A DNA stretch of 21,966 nt from a virus: positions 1-21,966 of the IMG/VR virus record IMGVR_UViG_3300044611_000499; one strand, 5' to 3'. How positions within the stretch are numbered: position 1 is the stretch's first letter; every line of letters starts with the position of its first letter. The notes beneath the pieces are model-generated. The model saw only the letters and a list, made by a program, of their open reading frames with translations, did no database searches and was not told where the DNA came from. This document shows, piece by piece, positions 6,079 through 14,953 of this stretch. The position numbers and the translations under genes were made by a program.

Positions 6079-7668
6079 CTATTCAGAAGAGCGACCTTCC
6101 CCTTTCGGATTTCGTCCGCTAACTGTGGCTGCGCCATCAGACTGATTATTAGTTCTTTCAGAGTCTCTTTCACGGTTAGCGTTGTCACTGGAAACCTGCT
6201 GTGGCTTTAGGTCAAGAACCTTATCTCCGCCATCACGCTGTGGCAGTCTGAGCGCAACTCTTGCTTCATTTGGAGTCATGACCTGAGTCTTTACATATCT
6301 CTCAAGGATCTGAGACTGAGCAATTTCATCTGTTAGAGTTAGTTCGTTGAACTTAAATTCTAAAATATCTGTCTTTTCACGCATAATCTTGTTGATCATT
6401 TTTTCTAAATTTCTTTGTGCAGGTCGTGCAACCTGCTCCTTAAATGTGCGGTCTTGTGACAATGCAGAAGCAATTGCAGAAGAGTCTGAACCACCTAATT
6501 TTGAAAGAGGGACCTGATGCGCTACAAGGATGTCATCTCTATTTGATTTACGATATTCTTTAAAGGATCCTTCTTGAACACCATTTTCAATAGGTTCCAT
6601 TTTAAAATCAACTTTATTGTTTTCTGAATCTCCAGGAAGTGGAATATAAAGTGTTCTGTGATTTTGTCCTTTAAGTCCAGTCTGTAAGAATCTAAACATT
6701 TTATCTTCCGCATCGGCTGACAACTTTGCACCCTTAAGAGTTACAACATATCTTGGAGTTGCTTTATTTTGGAAATAGTCAATGTTGTATTGTGATGCTA
6801 ATGAATCACCGTGCAAGGCGCTAATTGCAGAAATAATATCTGGAACTCCATAAAAAGTATTTAGTGGAGAATATTGCTTAAAATGAATAATCTCATTTGG
6901 TCTTGGATCATCCGTTACTGGGTTTTGATTCTTTGCACCAAAGTTGCGGAAGTAAACTACTTTGTTTCCAATAACTTGAACAAAGCCATCACGAAGTCTA
7001 CGAACTCTCATTGTTGTTGCTGGAATGTGACCTACATAACCAATCTCACCCTTGACTGTTCTACCAATTTCAAGGTATCCATTTCCAATGGCTTGCATAT
7101 CTGTAAAAACTTTTTCCATTGTAGAGGTAAAAGAGTCTTCATCATTTAAAGACTCTAGCCAGTCTGTCAACTCAATCTTTGCCCTTTCAATTCTTTTACG
7201 TGCTCTATCTGTTGCACCAGAATCAGTAGACGACTCCAACTTTAGCATTGTCCTTGGTGATACTTCAAAGTCATATCCTAGGCCAACAATGTTCTCAACC
7301 TTTGCGTCAATAGCAGCGTGGTTAGCAAATGATGTATCATAAAAACTGGCTAGTTCGTAAACATTCCAAGGTGGTGTAATTACATCAAAAAGTCCATAGC
7401 CATTTCTATAAAGCATTCCAGGATTAATTTCTTTTGACTTAGCCCCGTCAATTCCTGTGCTTACGGCATTTGCAGAATCTAAATATGCTGGTGTTGCTTC
7501 AGCCTTTGACATTCTTGATGCACGGCGCTTGAAGTTATTATCTAAACCAGTAAGAGTCTTTAGTTCATCCCAAGACTTATTAAATGGATCTTGTTTTGCA
7601 AAAGTATCATCTGCTTTTGCAATTTGATCAATTCTTGCACCAATAAAATATTCGTTATCTTCAGACAT
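6079..7668 (-). CDS. Portal protein
   Basis: This protein has 529 residues. It forms the dodecameric ring at one head vertex through which DNA is packaged and released, and onto which the tail docks. The region from about residue 250 to 480 shows the phage portal family pattern: IIHFKQYSPLNTFYGVPDI, then a long helix (ALHGDSLASQYNIDYFQN), KATPRYVV, a stretch ending in GGSDSSAIASALSQDRTF, and the C-terminal helix with MTPNEARVALRLPQRDGGD. The 'NEaR..lgl' motif near the end is typical of HK97/PBSX-type portals. The C-terminal 45 residues are hydrophilic and probably disordered. Its start overlaps the stop of the upstream small gene as TAATG with GGAG a short distance before it. The next genes are protease-scaffold and capsid, the normal order. 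Terminase, usually just upstream, is absent from this window. Confidence 0.93.
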   Translation of the reverse strand: MSEDNEYFIGARIDQIAKADDTFAKQDPFNKSWDELKTLTGLDNNFKRRASRMSKAEATPAYLDSANAVSTGIDGAKSKEINPGMLYRNGYGLFDVITPPWNVYELASFYDTSFANHAAIDAKVENIVGLGYDFEVSPRTMLKLESSTDSGATDRARKRIERAKIELTDWLESLNDEDSFTSTMEKVFTDMQAIGNGYLEIGRTVKGEIGYVGHIPATTMRVRRLRDGFVQVIGNKVVYFRNFGAKNQNPVTDDPRPNEIIHFKQYSPLNTFYGVPDIISAISALHGDSLASQYNIDYFQNKATPRYVVTLKGAKLSADAEDKMFRFLQTGLKGQNHRTLYIPLPGDSENNKVDFKMEPIENGVQEGSFKEYRKSNRDDILVAHQVPLSKLGGSDSSAIASALSQDRTFKEQVARPAQRNLEKMINKIMREKTDILEFKFNELTLTDEIAQSQILERYVKTQVMTPNEARVALRLPQRDGGDKVLDLKPQQVSSDNANRERDSERTNNQSDGAATVSGRNPKGEGRSSE

Positions 7669-8072
7669 TACTCTTCATCTCCATACATTGCAATAGTATC
7701 TTTTGCTGCTTGAACAGCGCCAAGGTCATTTAGGTTAGGAATAAGCCCAGCCTTCATTCTATCTACTTGTTCGCTATACTCTTCATCAGATATTCTTCCC
7801 ATTCCTGGGAAAAAATGCGGTTCGCCTTCTGGCTCACCATAATATTCTGCAGCCTCTTTTAGTTTTGCAAGTTGTCCTAGATCACCACGGAATGATGGGA
7901 CATTTAGAATGTTTCCTTCTCCATCTGTAAACCACTTGCCATTCTTTCTTTTCCAAACATAAACTCCCCAGTTATAATTCTTTTCAACCATTGTTACTTT
8001 TGTTTCACCAATTTGACCTGGCATGCGTGGTTTGCCATTTTTACCAAAAAGTAGTCCGTCTTTATTGTTCAT
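7668..8072 (-). CDS. Small phage protein of unknown function coupled to the portal gene
   Basis: This protein has 134 residues from the ATG at 8072; a GTG two codons upstream (8078) is the alternative start. There is no ribosome binding site, but an extended -10 box ends 7 nt before the ATG, so a leaderless message is likely and favours 8072. The N-terminal half is basic and rich in Gly and aromatics (MPGQIGETKVTMVEKNYNWG, then WKRKNGKWFTDGEGNI) and looks like a small beta domain. The C-terminal half is acidic and helical (EYSEQVDRMKAGL, ending AMYGDEE). The stop overlaps the portal start, so the two are co-translated. I do not recognise a family. A packaging or portal-assembly helper would fit the position. 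Confidence 0.7.
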   Translation of the reverse strand: MNNKDGLLFGKNGKPRMPGQIGETKVTMVEKNYNWGVYVWKRKNGKWFTDGEGNILNVPSFRGDLGQLAKLKEAAEYYGEPEGEPHFFPGMGRISDEEYSEQVDRMKAGLIPNLNDLGAVQAAKDTIAMYGDEE

Positions 8073-8079
8073 AACCACA

Positions 8080-8088
8080 AGTATACCA
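8080..8088 (-). promoter_or_regulatory. Extended -10 promoter in front of the portal operon, leaderless type
   Basis: The minus strand reads TGGTATACT between the stop of the LamG gene and the start at 8072. The box ends 7 nt before the ATG, the distance at which transcription starts on or next to the A of ATG. No ribosome binding site is present. This would be the promoter for the small gene and the portal. Confidence 0.55.
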
Positions 8089-8090
8089 TA

Positions 8091-11000
8091 TTAAAGGGCG
8101 TCTTGAACTGTCTTGTTCCATACTACGTCAGAATATAGGGAGTATTCATAGTTTTTAAGCGATAGCCCATAATTATCTCCAACCACTATCTTATTTGTCC
8201 CAATATATGCGCTATAAATGTCTGCTGGGTCTACACCATAAAGGTTTGTTGTTGACTGAATCAGGGTCTCATTCCAAGTAAATGATCCATACCAATACGT
8301 CCAGTTTAGGTCATAAGATCCTGAACCCATTAACTTAAACCATGGTCTGGTAAACTTTTTCTGAACCTGCTGCAATCTTATAGACTGGTAGTAAGATATA
8401 GCATTAAAAAGTAGTGGTCCATTTAATTTTAAAGACCCAGAGTATTCTGAAAAATCTAACAACTTAGAAAATGAAATGCCCAAGAATGCCCACTCTCCCA
8501 CAGTTATCACTGCCTCACGAACCACGTTTCCATTCAGATAATACCCAATGCCGTTTTCTCTTTGACCATTTTTATAGTTAATGGCATATATCTTTCCACG
8601 CTTTCCATCTTGCTGTATGGCCTGAATATAAAATTTAATTAAACTATTCTTATCTTCTACCTGAAATATTTCTGTTGGGGATAATGGGAATGCATCTTTG
8701 TCGTATCTAATTCCAGCCTGCAAAGCCATTACCTTGTAGTTTGGATTTTTTGATTTATTAATTGGAATAGCGATTCCACGATCAACCATAGGATCATATC
8801 CACCACGTAGTTCAATTCCACTTGTTCTTGTTAGATATAAATATGGAGAACTTCCCTTGTATATTGTGAATGGGTTTAGAGCCTTATAGTCATAATAAAT
8901 TCCAGACTTTTGATATGGGTATACATCCTCTGAAAACCTTGTTCCAATAGGGTTAAAACTATTAGAGTTAAACGCTTGAGAGGCTACTTGCATTTTTTTA
9001 ACTTTAAGTGGATTTGATAAAATTCCAGAAACATTAAAGTCTAAATGCATAACTAATGCTAAATCATTAAAATCAACACCCTTTGGTGGATAGGCGATCA
9101 TGTTATTAACAAACTCATACTTTGTTGTTGTCCATCCATCTAATGGCTGAATTACTCCGTTTTGAGGTGCGTCATCTACATCTGTAAAAAATCTATGATT
9201 TGCATTTGCACCTGTTGCAATATACTGAAAACTAATATAAGACTTTAGTAACGCAGCATCTGTATCATAGGCGTAGTTTTTATTTACACGATTTTTTAAA
9301 TCTAGGTAATCGTTGTATCCAGTATAAAGATGGTTATCTAATGAAGAGTATGTTCTTTGAAGTGGTGCCTGATACTCATACTGTAACTCTTGATATGTCC
9401 AAGTTCCAGTCTTCTTTTCTACCTCTTTATATATATTTGGAGTTGGATAGTCAATGTTCAACTGCAAAAAGTCTAAATCATAATACATAGAACCAGTTGT
9501 GTCTTCTACATACTTTGCAAAATATGTAAGGGGAACATAGTCTTCCCAGTATCCGTTTGAGTCTATATCAAGTATAAATTTTTCCATATATAATCTTGGC
9601 CTCAACGTATAGGTTCCTACGTGAGAATGCAAATTACTTACAGCAAAACTTCTGGGGCTTCCTCCATCTAAAAAGTAATCCCACATAGATCTACTATATA
9701 AGTCTGAATCCGCAATATTTTCTGATAAATTATCAAACGCATTTTCATTAAATAGGACTACTCCAGTTTCTCCAAAAGAATCTTTTATTTTAGAAAGATT
9801 TCTTGAATTACAAAAACCAAAAGAATATATATTGCCCAAAAATGTATTCGATAATTCCCTAGATCCTCCCACATAAACTGAAAGGTTAGATGGGTTGCCA
9901 AAGAAGGTTGAAAGGTTTTGTCCATAATAGTCCGAGAATGTTTTAATATTAAAACCAACAGCAAATACTTCATTAATAATATATCCTGGGGCAGATTCTA
10001 TTACTGACTCTTCCCCATTAAACTTAAACCTATACTTAACGTCTTCCATTTCTAAATCAACTGATAGGTAATTGCCATTTGTCAAGTCTTCTATTCTAAA
10101 CAAAATTTGTTTATTTTGAGTCAAAGTTTTATTTTTAAATATTCCATACAATGCTTTTGTTTGACCACCAATTAGATCTATATTATTAAATGCAAGGTTG
10201 CCCTGTAGGTTATCAAATTCTGTAGACTCAAGGTAACGACTTATTCCAAAGGTTATGAAGTTGTCCTGTTCTGCCTGAATTGATGTAGAATTGTGTGTAT
10301 TTATAAAGTTTAATGCGTTAGACTTGTTTAGCGTTATAGATGGTAGTTGGTAATTTGGAATTGATAAAATATTATTATCGACTCTGAGATTGTCAACGAT
10401 TCCTTGTGACCATCTTCCTATATCTGGGTAGGTATAGTTATTTGTATATTTAGAAAATGGAAAATCAAAGTATACGGATGTTCCACCAAATCCACTATTG
10501 ATTGATTCTGCAAACTCTACGCCCTGGCCATAAACAAATCTTCTTTTAGCAACAGTTGTAGGAACCTTATAAGAATATACAGCAACACAGTCAAGTTCAA
10601 ACCTTGGAATATATTCTGATGCGTAAAACCCCAACCAGTCCTGATCAATATTAATTCCTCCAATTTCTTTTGATTTATCTGGAAATGTAATACTAGACTG
10701 ATCTATTGTAAATGAAATAACTTCATCTCCGTTTAAAAGAAGGCTTGCAGTATCATCTACAACTCGGATATGTATGAGCATTGGTCTGGACCATTCACCA
10801 ACACAGTGTGCCCCAACATAGTCACCAACCTTTAACTTTAAGAATGGACCACTTACGTATAATCCATCTGTTGATTTTATTGGACCAAAAATCCTTGTAT
10901 CATCAGAAGTGTAGGAATCAATTTTTAACCACATCTCTACGGTATACTCTTTGTGCTTTCCACTTTCATTTAAAAATCCACCGCCTGGAATAATTAAAGA

Positions 11001-11807
11001 TGGGCCATCCATAGGTCTGATGATTGTTGTATTTGAAGCACCAAAAACCATTGGAACTCCACTATTTTTTGCACCAAGAAATGTAAGATCTTCAGATATA
11101 AGGTAGTATCCAGATTGCTCACTTAGCCCATAAGCCTTTGCTTCAATTCCGTATGACTGATCGACTGGTAGATTTTGAGGAAGTGTAACTGGAAAAACTC
11201 CAAGAGAGTTTGAGTTAAATTCTTCTGACCATTGCCCAACACTTAAACCATTTAACAAAAATATGTTTGAAATATTTTCTTCTGCCCCACCATAATATTT
11301 AATCTTGAGAACAATTCTAAATGATGTGTTTTCATCTGGTATCATGAATGTTTCTGATCCAAGAATCCAAGTTTCAGAAACAGATACGCTGAATGGTTTT
11401 AGGTTTCTGACAAGTTCTCCACTAGTTGTATCGTCATACTCATACCCAATCTCTATACCAGCAAAATAGGGGCTAAGGGATTTTATATATGTTCCTACAG
11501 TAAAAGTCCCTAAATCAGAATTTAACTGATTAAGGTTTAAAGGCATATCTGGACTTACGCACACAATTGTTCCAAGAATATTGTCTGGAATTACATCCCC
11601 AGTTATTCTTGTCGTTACGCTTTCTGGAAAAGGCTCATCTGAAATAGAATACTCGGAATTTATTCCTCCAGTTATCTCCCAAGAGTCCATATCTCTAAAA
11701 GACTCATTGATTAATGAAATGTAGTCACACTTATCATCTAGAGCCCACAAAGATTTTGGGTGCTCTGAAAATATTTTTTCCGCATATAGGTTTGATGGAC
11801 TAGACAT
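8091..11807 (-). CDS. Large LamG/carbohydrate-binding virion protein
   Basis: This protein has 1238 residues, the longest in the window. It begins with a short segment typical of phage lectin-like proteins (SEHPKSLWALDDKCDYISL). Residues about 80-200 look like a CBM4/9-type jelly roll (TFTVGTYIKSLSPYFAGIEI, later ETWILGSETFMIP and FLLNGLSVGQW). Residues about 285-425 match the LamG/concanavalin A-like lectin pattern (EYTVEMWLKIDSYTSDDTRI, LLLNGDEVISFTI, FELDCVAVYSYKVP). A second LamG-like region follows near 560-700. The C-terminal third is rich in Tyr and Asn without a family I recognise. Such proteins are usually appendages that bind sugars on the host surface. There is no signal peptide. 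It lies between the reductase and the portal operon; its start has an extended -10 box only 9 nt upstream and no ribosome binding site. Confidence 0.75.
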   Translation of the reverse strand: MSSPSNLYAEKIFSEHPKSLWALDDKCDYISLINESFRDMDSWEITGGINSEYSISDEPFPESVTTRITGDVIPDNILGTIVCVSPDMPLNLNQLNSDLGTFTVGTYIKSLSPYFAGIEIGYEYDDTTSGELVRNLKPFSVSVSETWILGSETFMIPDENTSFRIVLKIKYYGGAEENISNIFLLNGLSVGQWSEEFNSNSLGVFPVTLPQNLPVDQSYGIEAKAYGLSEQSGYYLISEDLTFLGAKNSGVPMVFGASNTTIIRPMDGPSLIIPGGGFLNESGKHKEYTVEMWLKIDSYTSDDTRIFGPIKSTDGLYVSGPFLKLKVGDYVGAHCVGEWSRPMLIHIRVVDDTASLLLNGDEVISFTIDQSSITFPDKSKEIGGINIDQDWLGFYASEYIPRFELDCVAVYSYKVPTTVAKRRFVYGQGVEFAESINSGFGGTSVYFDFPFSKYTNNYTYPDIGRWSQGIVDNLRVDNNILSIPNYQLPSITLNKSNALNFINTHNSTSIQAEQDNFITFGISRYLESTEFDNLQGNLAFNNIDLIGGQTKALYGIFKNKTLTQNKQILFRIEDLTNGNYLSVDLEMEDVKYRFKFNGEESVIESAPGYIINEVFAVGFNIKTFSDYYGQNLSTFFGNPSNLSVYVGGSRELSNTFLGNIYSFGFCNSRNLSKIKDSFGETGVVLFNENAFDNLSENIADSDLYSRSMWDYFLDGGSPRSFAVSNLHSHVGTYTLRPRLYMEKFILDIDSNGYWEDYVPLTYFAKYVEDTTGSMYYDLDFLQLNIDYPTPNIYKEVEKKTGTWTYQELQYEYQAPLQRTYSSLDNHLYTGYNDYLDLKNRVNKNYAYDTDAALLKSYISFQYIATGANANHRFFTDVDDAPQNGVIQPLDGWTTTKYEFVNNMIAYPPKGVDFNDLALVMHLDFNVSGILSNPLKVKKMQVASQAFNSNSFNPIGTRFSEDVYPYQKSGIYYDYKALNPFTIYKGSSPYLYLTRTSGIELRGGYDPMVDRGIAIPINKSKNPNYKVMALQAGIRYDKDAFPLSPTEIFQVEDKNSLIKFYIQAIQQDGKRGKIYAINYKNGQRENGIGYYLNGNVVREAVITVGEWAFLGISFSKLLDFSEYSGSLKLNGPLLFNAISYYQSIRLQQVQKKFTRPWFKLMGSGSYDLNWTYWYGSFTWNETLIQSTTNLYGVDPADIYSAYIGTNKIVVGDNYGLSLKNYEYSLYSDVVWNKTVQDAL

Positions 11808-11816
11808 TATAAGTCT

Positions 11817-11825
11817 ATTTTATCA
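11817..11825 (-). promoter_or_regulatory. Extended -10-like box in front of the LamG protein gene
   Basis: The minus strand reads TGATAAAAT in the 20-nt gap between the reductase stop and the ATG at 11807; the box ends 9 nt before the ATG. TAAAAT is one base from consensus. The gap holds no ribosome binding site, which supports a near-leaderless start, but the AT-rich context makes this weaker than the other boxes. Confidence 0.4.
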
Positions 11826-11827
11826 TA

Positions 11828-13858
11828 CTACTTGGCTTTAATTTCGCAATAATCTGTTGTGCAGTAAGCCTCGCCCATCGCCTCTAGATTATCTACACCG
11901 TCATAAATAGCGCCAAAATCAATATGCTTTAACTTTCCAACATATCCTTCATATTCTTCTTCAGTAATCTGAGTATATGGCTGCTGTGGATATGTGTGAT
12001 TTCCCATTGGTAGGAATGAGACTGCCTTTAACTGTCCCTCATACATATGCAGCGCAGGTGCGACATGCTTCGACTCTGTTTCTTTGTCAAATGAAAGTGT
12101 TACAGAAACACCATTATCTGACCAATACTTTTGAGCAGTTGCTGCAAGAGCAATCTTTTCAAATAATGTAACATCCTTTTCGGATCTTGGATGACCTGAC
12201 TTAATTGGGAAGTATACAACTGACGTGTTTGCTGATACAACATCTTTTTCAACATTGTAATTTGCTGCTCTAAATAGGTGAAGCATTGGATCTGTATCTC
12301 CAAATCTTACTGCTCGAAGGAAAAAGTTTCCTCCAGGTCCCCAGTGAACTCCAGGAGTTGCACCAGAAAGAATTGAAACTGATCCTGATGGCTTAACTGT
12401 TGTTACACGAATTGATTCACGAACACATAGCCATTCTGAATACTGATGATCATAGTGACGGATCTTTTTATATCCTTCATCCATCCATTCACGGACTGCT
12501 GGTAATCCCTTTTGATCAGCGAAGGATGCAATACCAGTTAGAGAAGTTCCAATACGACGGTTTCTCTGCATGATACCGTTTGTCTGCTGCCAGTGTGTTG
12601 GTAGCAGTGTAACAGTCTTTCCATAAAGGTAAGCAAACTTTAATGTCTTGAGGAAGTCCTCCTTGGATTCATGTCGATTAAGGTGAACTTCAACAAGTGT
12701 GCAAAGTTCATACGACTCCAATGGCTGCTCCGCACAAGGATTAAAGCCCATAACACGATAGTCTTTTCCATCTGCAGGATCTGCTAGACGACCAAAGTTA
12801 CGAGCAACATCAAGCCAGATAAAACCTGGCTCTCCATTGTTAACAATTAGATCAGTATACTTCTCGTAATCCATTCCAACTGTTGCAGAAACTGAGTTAT
12901 TTGACATCCAAGCCCAACCTGGATTTTCTGGGTCAAACGAGTTGCGCTCTGGGAATACTTCAGAATTCTTAAGATTAATAAAGTCTTCATCTCCTGCTGC
13001 ACCTAAAGCAAGAGTTGCAGAACGACGAACATTTCCAGAAACAACACATGTTCCAATAAGATTAATGATATCCGTAATAGCACGGCTATCAAGAGTTTCT
13101 CCTGCTCTACCGCCGATTACCTTGTCGATCTGTGCATGTAGTTGAATCAAGGGGGCTGGTCCGCTGGCTACCCCTCCAAAGCCCTTAATGGGTGCTCCTA
13201 GAGGACGGATGAGGTCATAGTTAAACTTCTGAATAGGCTGGTTCTGACGAAGGTAAGAGTTTAGCAAAATGCGAACTGATTCTACCCAACCTTCACGAGT
13301 GTCTGGAATATCAAAGATCGCTGCTGGTTCTGAAGGAGTATAGATCTGAAAACCTTTTTCCTGTCCAACTGTATCAAAGCCAACACCAATGCCAAGCATT
13401 AGAGCATCCATTACCCAAGCAAATAGGGCTCCTGGATCATTCTTGTCGAGGTCTTTTGTTGAAACCATCGCACAGTTTTGTAGTGCTGCAGAGTTTTTCT
13501 TCTCCATAGTCATAGGAGTTCCAAATGTCCACATACCTCTTCCTGGTGGTGTCCACTTTAACTCAAACATTCTTTGGAATGCTTCTTGTGCAGACTTCTG
13601 AGCCTTATAGTCATTCCAAGGCAAACGGTTTTCTTTAGCATGGTTCTTCTGAACTGAATACATACCCTCAATTACACGACGACAAACTTCATGCCATCTT
13701 TCCTTAGTTCCATCCTCCTTCACACGAGAATATGTGCGAATAAAAGTAATCTCTCCAAGTGAGTTTTCTGCTGCATCTTTAAAACCAAATGGGCTTTCCT
13801 GAGACTTATACTTTTCTACAAAATCCTCTGGGAGTTTAAAACTAAAAAAATCTGACAT
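11828..13858 (-). CDS. nrdJ: Adenosylcobalamin-dependent (class II) ribonucleoside-triphosphate reductase, monomeric
   Basis: This protein has 676 residues, close to the Lactobacillus leichmannii-type enzyme (about 740). It reduces ribonucleotides to deoxyribonucleotides with a radical made from adenosylcobalamin, without oxygen or an NrdB partner. Key residues are present: the disulfide pair Cys129 (LQNCAMVS) and Cys386 (ELCTLVE), the thiyl radical Cys375 and Glu377 in FNPCAEQP, and the C-terminal swinging pair Cys666/Cys671 in YCTTDYC, which is re-reduced by thioredoxin. SGNVRRSATLALG (274-286) and VKPSGSVSILSG are conserved barrel motifs. No intein or frameshift interrupts it. It has its own promoter and an AAAGGA ribosome binding site 8 nt before the ATG. 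Its place amid virion genes, next to the LamG gene, is unusual. The host must supply cobalamin. Confidence 0.95.
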   Translation of the reverse strand: MSDFFSFKLPEDFVEKYKSQESPFGFKDAAENSLGEITFIRTYSRVKEDGTKERWHEVCRRVIEGMYSVQKNHAKENRLPWNDYKAQKSAQEAFQRMFELKWTPPGRGMWTFGTPMTMEKKNSAALQNCAMVSTKDLDKNDPGALFAWVMDALMLGIGVGFDTVGQEKGFQIYTPSEPAAIFDIPDTREGWVESVRILLNSYLRQNQPIQKFNYDLIRPLGAPIKGFGGVASGPAPLIQLHAQIDKVIGGRAGETLDSRAITDIINLIGTCVVSGNVRRSATLALGAAGDEDFINLKNSEVFPERNSFDPENPGWAWMSNNSVSATVGMDYEKYTDLIVNNGEPGFIWLDVARNFGRLADPADGKDYRVMGFNPCAEQPLESYELCTLVEVHLNRHESKEDFLKTLKFAYLYGKTVTLLPTHWQQTNGIMQRNRRIGTSLTGIASFADQKGLPAVREWMDEGYKKIRHYDHQYSEWLCVRESIRVTTVKPSGSVSILSGATPGVHWGPGGNFFLRAVRFGDTDPMLHLFRAANYNVEKDVVSANTSVVYFPIKSGHPRSEKDVTLFEKIALAATAQKYWSDNGVSVTLSFDKETESKHVAPALHMYEGQLKAVSFLPMGNHTYPQQPYTQITEEEYEGYVGKLKHIDFGAIYDGVDNLEAMGEAYCTTDYCEIKAK

Positions 13859-13891
13859 GTGTTTCGTCCTTTCTAAAACGGAATAGAGTTA

Positions 13892-13900
13892 ATTATAGCA
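13892..13900 (-). promoter_or_regulatory. Extended -10 promoter of the ribonucleotide reductase gene
   Basis: The minus strand reads TGCTATAAT, a perfect extended -10 box, with TTTACT 16 nt upstream as a possible weak -35. Transcription would start near 13885, giving a leader of about 27 nt that carries the AAAGGA ribosome binding site. The spacer between the epimerase and reductase genes is 90 nt, one of the longest here. Confidence 0.6.
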
Positions 13901-13924
13901 GAGTTTTGTAAAAAGTAAAACTCT
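13900..13924 (-). repeat. Inverted repeat overlapping the reductase promoter
   Basis: The arms AGAGTTTT (13900-13907) and AAAACTCT (13917-13924) are perfect 8-bp complements with a 9-nt loop. It lies across the spacer and -35 region of the reductase promoter, immediately upstream of the -10 box. It could be an operator for a dimeric regulator. As a transcript of the upstream epimerase gene it would be a hairpin followed by no good U-tract, so termination is less likely. Confidence 0.5.
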
Positions 13925-13948
13925 CACCCTTATGTATAGATACAGTTT

Positions 13949-14953
13949 TTAAGAATTGAAAATGCTGTGGTCAATCCAAGTTTTTGGAGTAATGCTACTT
14001 ACAATCTCTACTGGTAAATAAAAATCAAAATCTTTAGGTCCACGCCTTTTAACAAATTCTATCATATCTTTAATAGTTTTGTCAAGAGGTGTTACTGGGT
14101 CATACCCAAGAATAGCCTTTGCTTTATTTGCAGAGCAGTTTGCAAACCTAACCTCTTTTGGCCTATCTGGTAAGAATATTGGATCTAAATCAAAACCAAT
14201 TATATCTGCAATCTTTTCTGCCAAATCCTTTATTGTTATAAAATTTGAGTCTGGCCCAATATTAATTATTTCCCCATTCCCAACATCGGTTTCAACTATT
14301 TTTACAATTGGATCTACAACATCTGATATATCTGAAAAACATCTCATCTGCAATCCGTTGCCATATATTACTGGCTGTCTACCATTAAGCATTCTGTTAA
14401 TCATGATACCTGCAACATTCCTAAAAGGGTCTGTATAGACCTGTCCTGGACCTATTATATTATGTGGGACTACAATTGCATACTCCATACCGTGAACTTC
14501 TGAGAGGACCTTCAAAGACTCCTCAAAGGCATACTTGGAGATGCCATACGGGTCTTGTGGCTTTGGCCTCATATCCTCAGTAAACGGAACAACTTCTTGA
14601 GTTCCATATCTCGCCATACTAGAAGTAAAGATAAATTTTTTGACATTAGCCTGAATCGAGCATGTTAATATGTTCATAGAAATTCCGTAAGTATTGTCTG
14701 TAATTGTTTTTGGTGAAAATATTGACAAGCCTTCGTGAGGTGTGCAAGCAGCGTGAATCACTACATCTACACCTTCAAAAATATCAGACTTTACGGACCC
14801 ACAATCATCTTTGATAAACTCAATGCCGTCTGGAATGTTATCCTGATATCCACCAGTAAGATTGTCAAGACCCACAACTTCATGGTTTTTAGATAGGCTT
14901 CTTGCTAAAGAACTACCTACCAATCCAGCAACACCTGTAATTAAAACTTTCAT
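13949..14953 (-). CDS. NAD-dependent epimerase/dehydratase (extended short-chain dehydrogenase)
   Basis: This protein has 334 residues, the usual length for UDP-glucose 4-epimerase and related sugar-nucleotide enzymes. It shows the N-terminal Rossmann motif GVAGLVGS (residues 7-14), an acidic end of strand 2 (GLDNL), an Ala-rich HAAC segment, TSSMARYG (110-117) and the catalytic YxxxK as Tyr136 and Lys140 in PYGISK. The C-terminal domain contains the usual dimer and substrate-binding elements (IIGPGQVYTDPFRNVAGIMI, then DVVDPIVKIVE). It probably epimerises, reduces or dehydrates a nucleotide sugar; which one cannot be read from the sequence. The start overlaps the glycosyltransferase stop as TAATG, so the two are made together and likely act in one sugar pathway. 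Confidence 0.88.
   Translation of the reverse strand: MKVLITGVAGLVGSSLARSLSKNHEVVGLDNLTGGYQDNIPDGIEFIKDDCGSVKSDIFEGVDVVIHAACTPHEGLSIFSPKTITDNTYGISMNILTCSIQANVKKFIFTSSMARYGTQEVVPFTEDMRPKPQDPYGISKYAFEESLKVLSEVHGMEYAIVVPHNIIGPGQVYTDPFRNVAGIMINRMLNGRQPVIYGNGLQMRCFSDISDVVDPIVKIVETDVGNGEIINIGPDSNFITIKDLAEKIADIIGFDLDPIFLPDRPKEVRFANCSANKAKAILGYDPVTPLDKTIKDMIEFVKRRGPKDFDFYLPVEIVSSITPKTWIDHSIFNS

Noticed and set aside
13706-13725. Internal start in the reductase gene behind a GGAGG sequence
   Set aside because: The ATG directly touches the GGAGG, leaving no spacing, and an N-terminally cut reductase would lose conserved residues for no clear reason.
11828-13858. Intein or intron in the ribonucleotide reductase, a common site in phages
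   Set aside because: All motifs follow in one frame at normal spacing and the length fits an uninterrupted enzyme.
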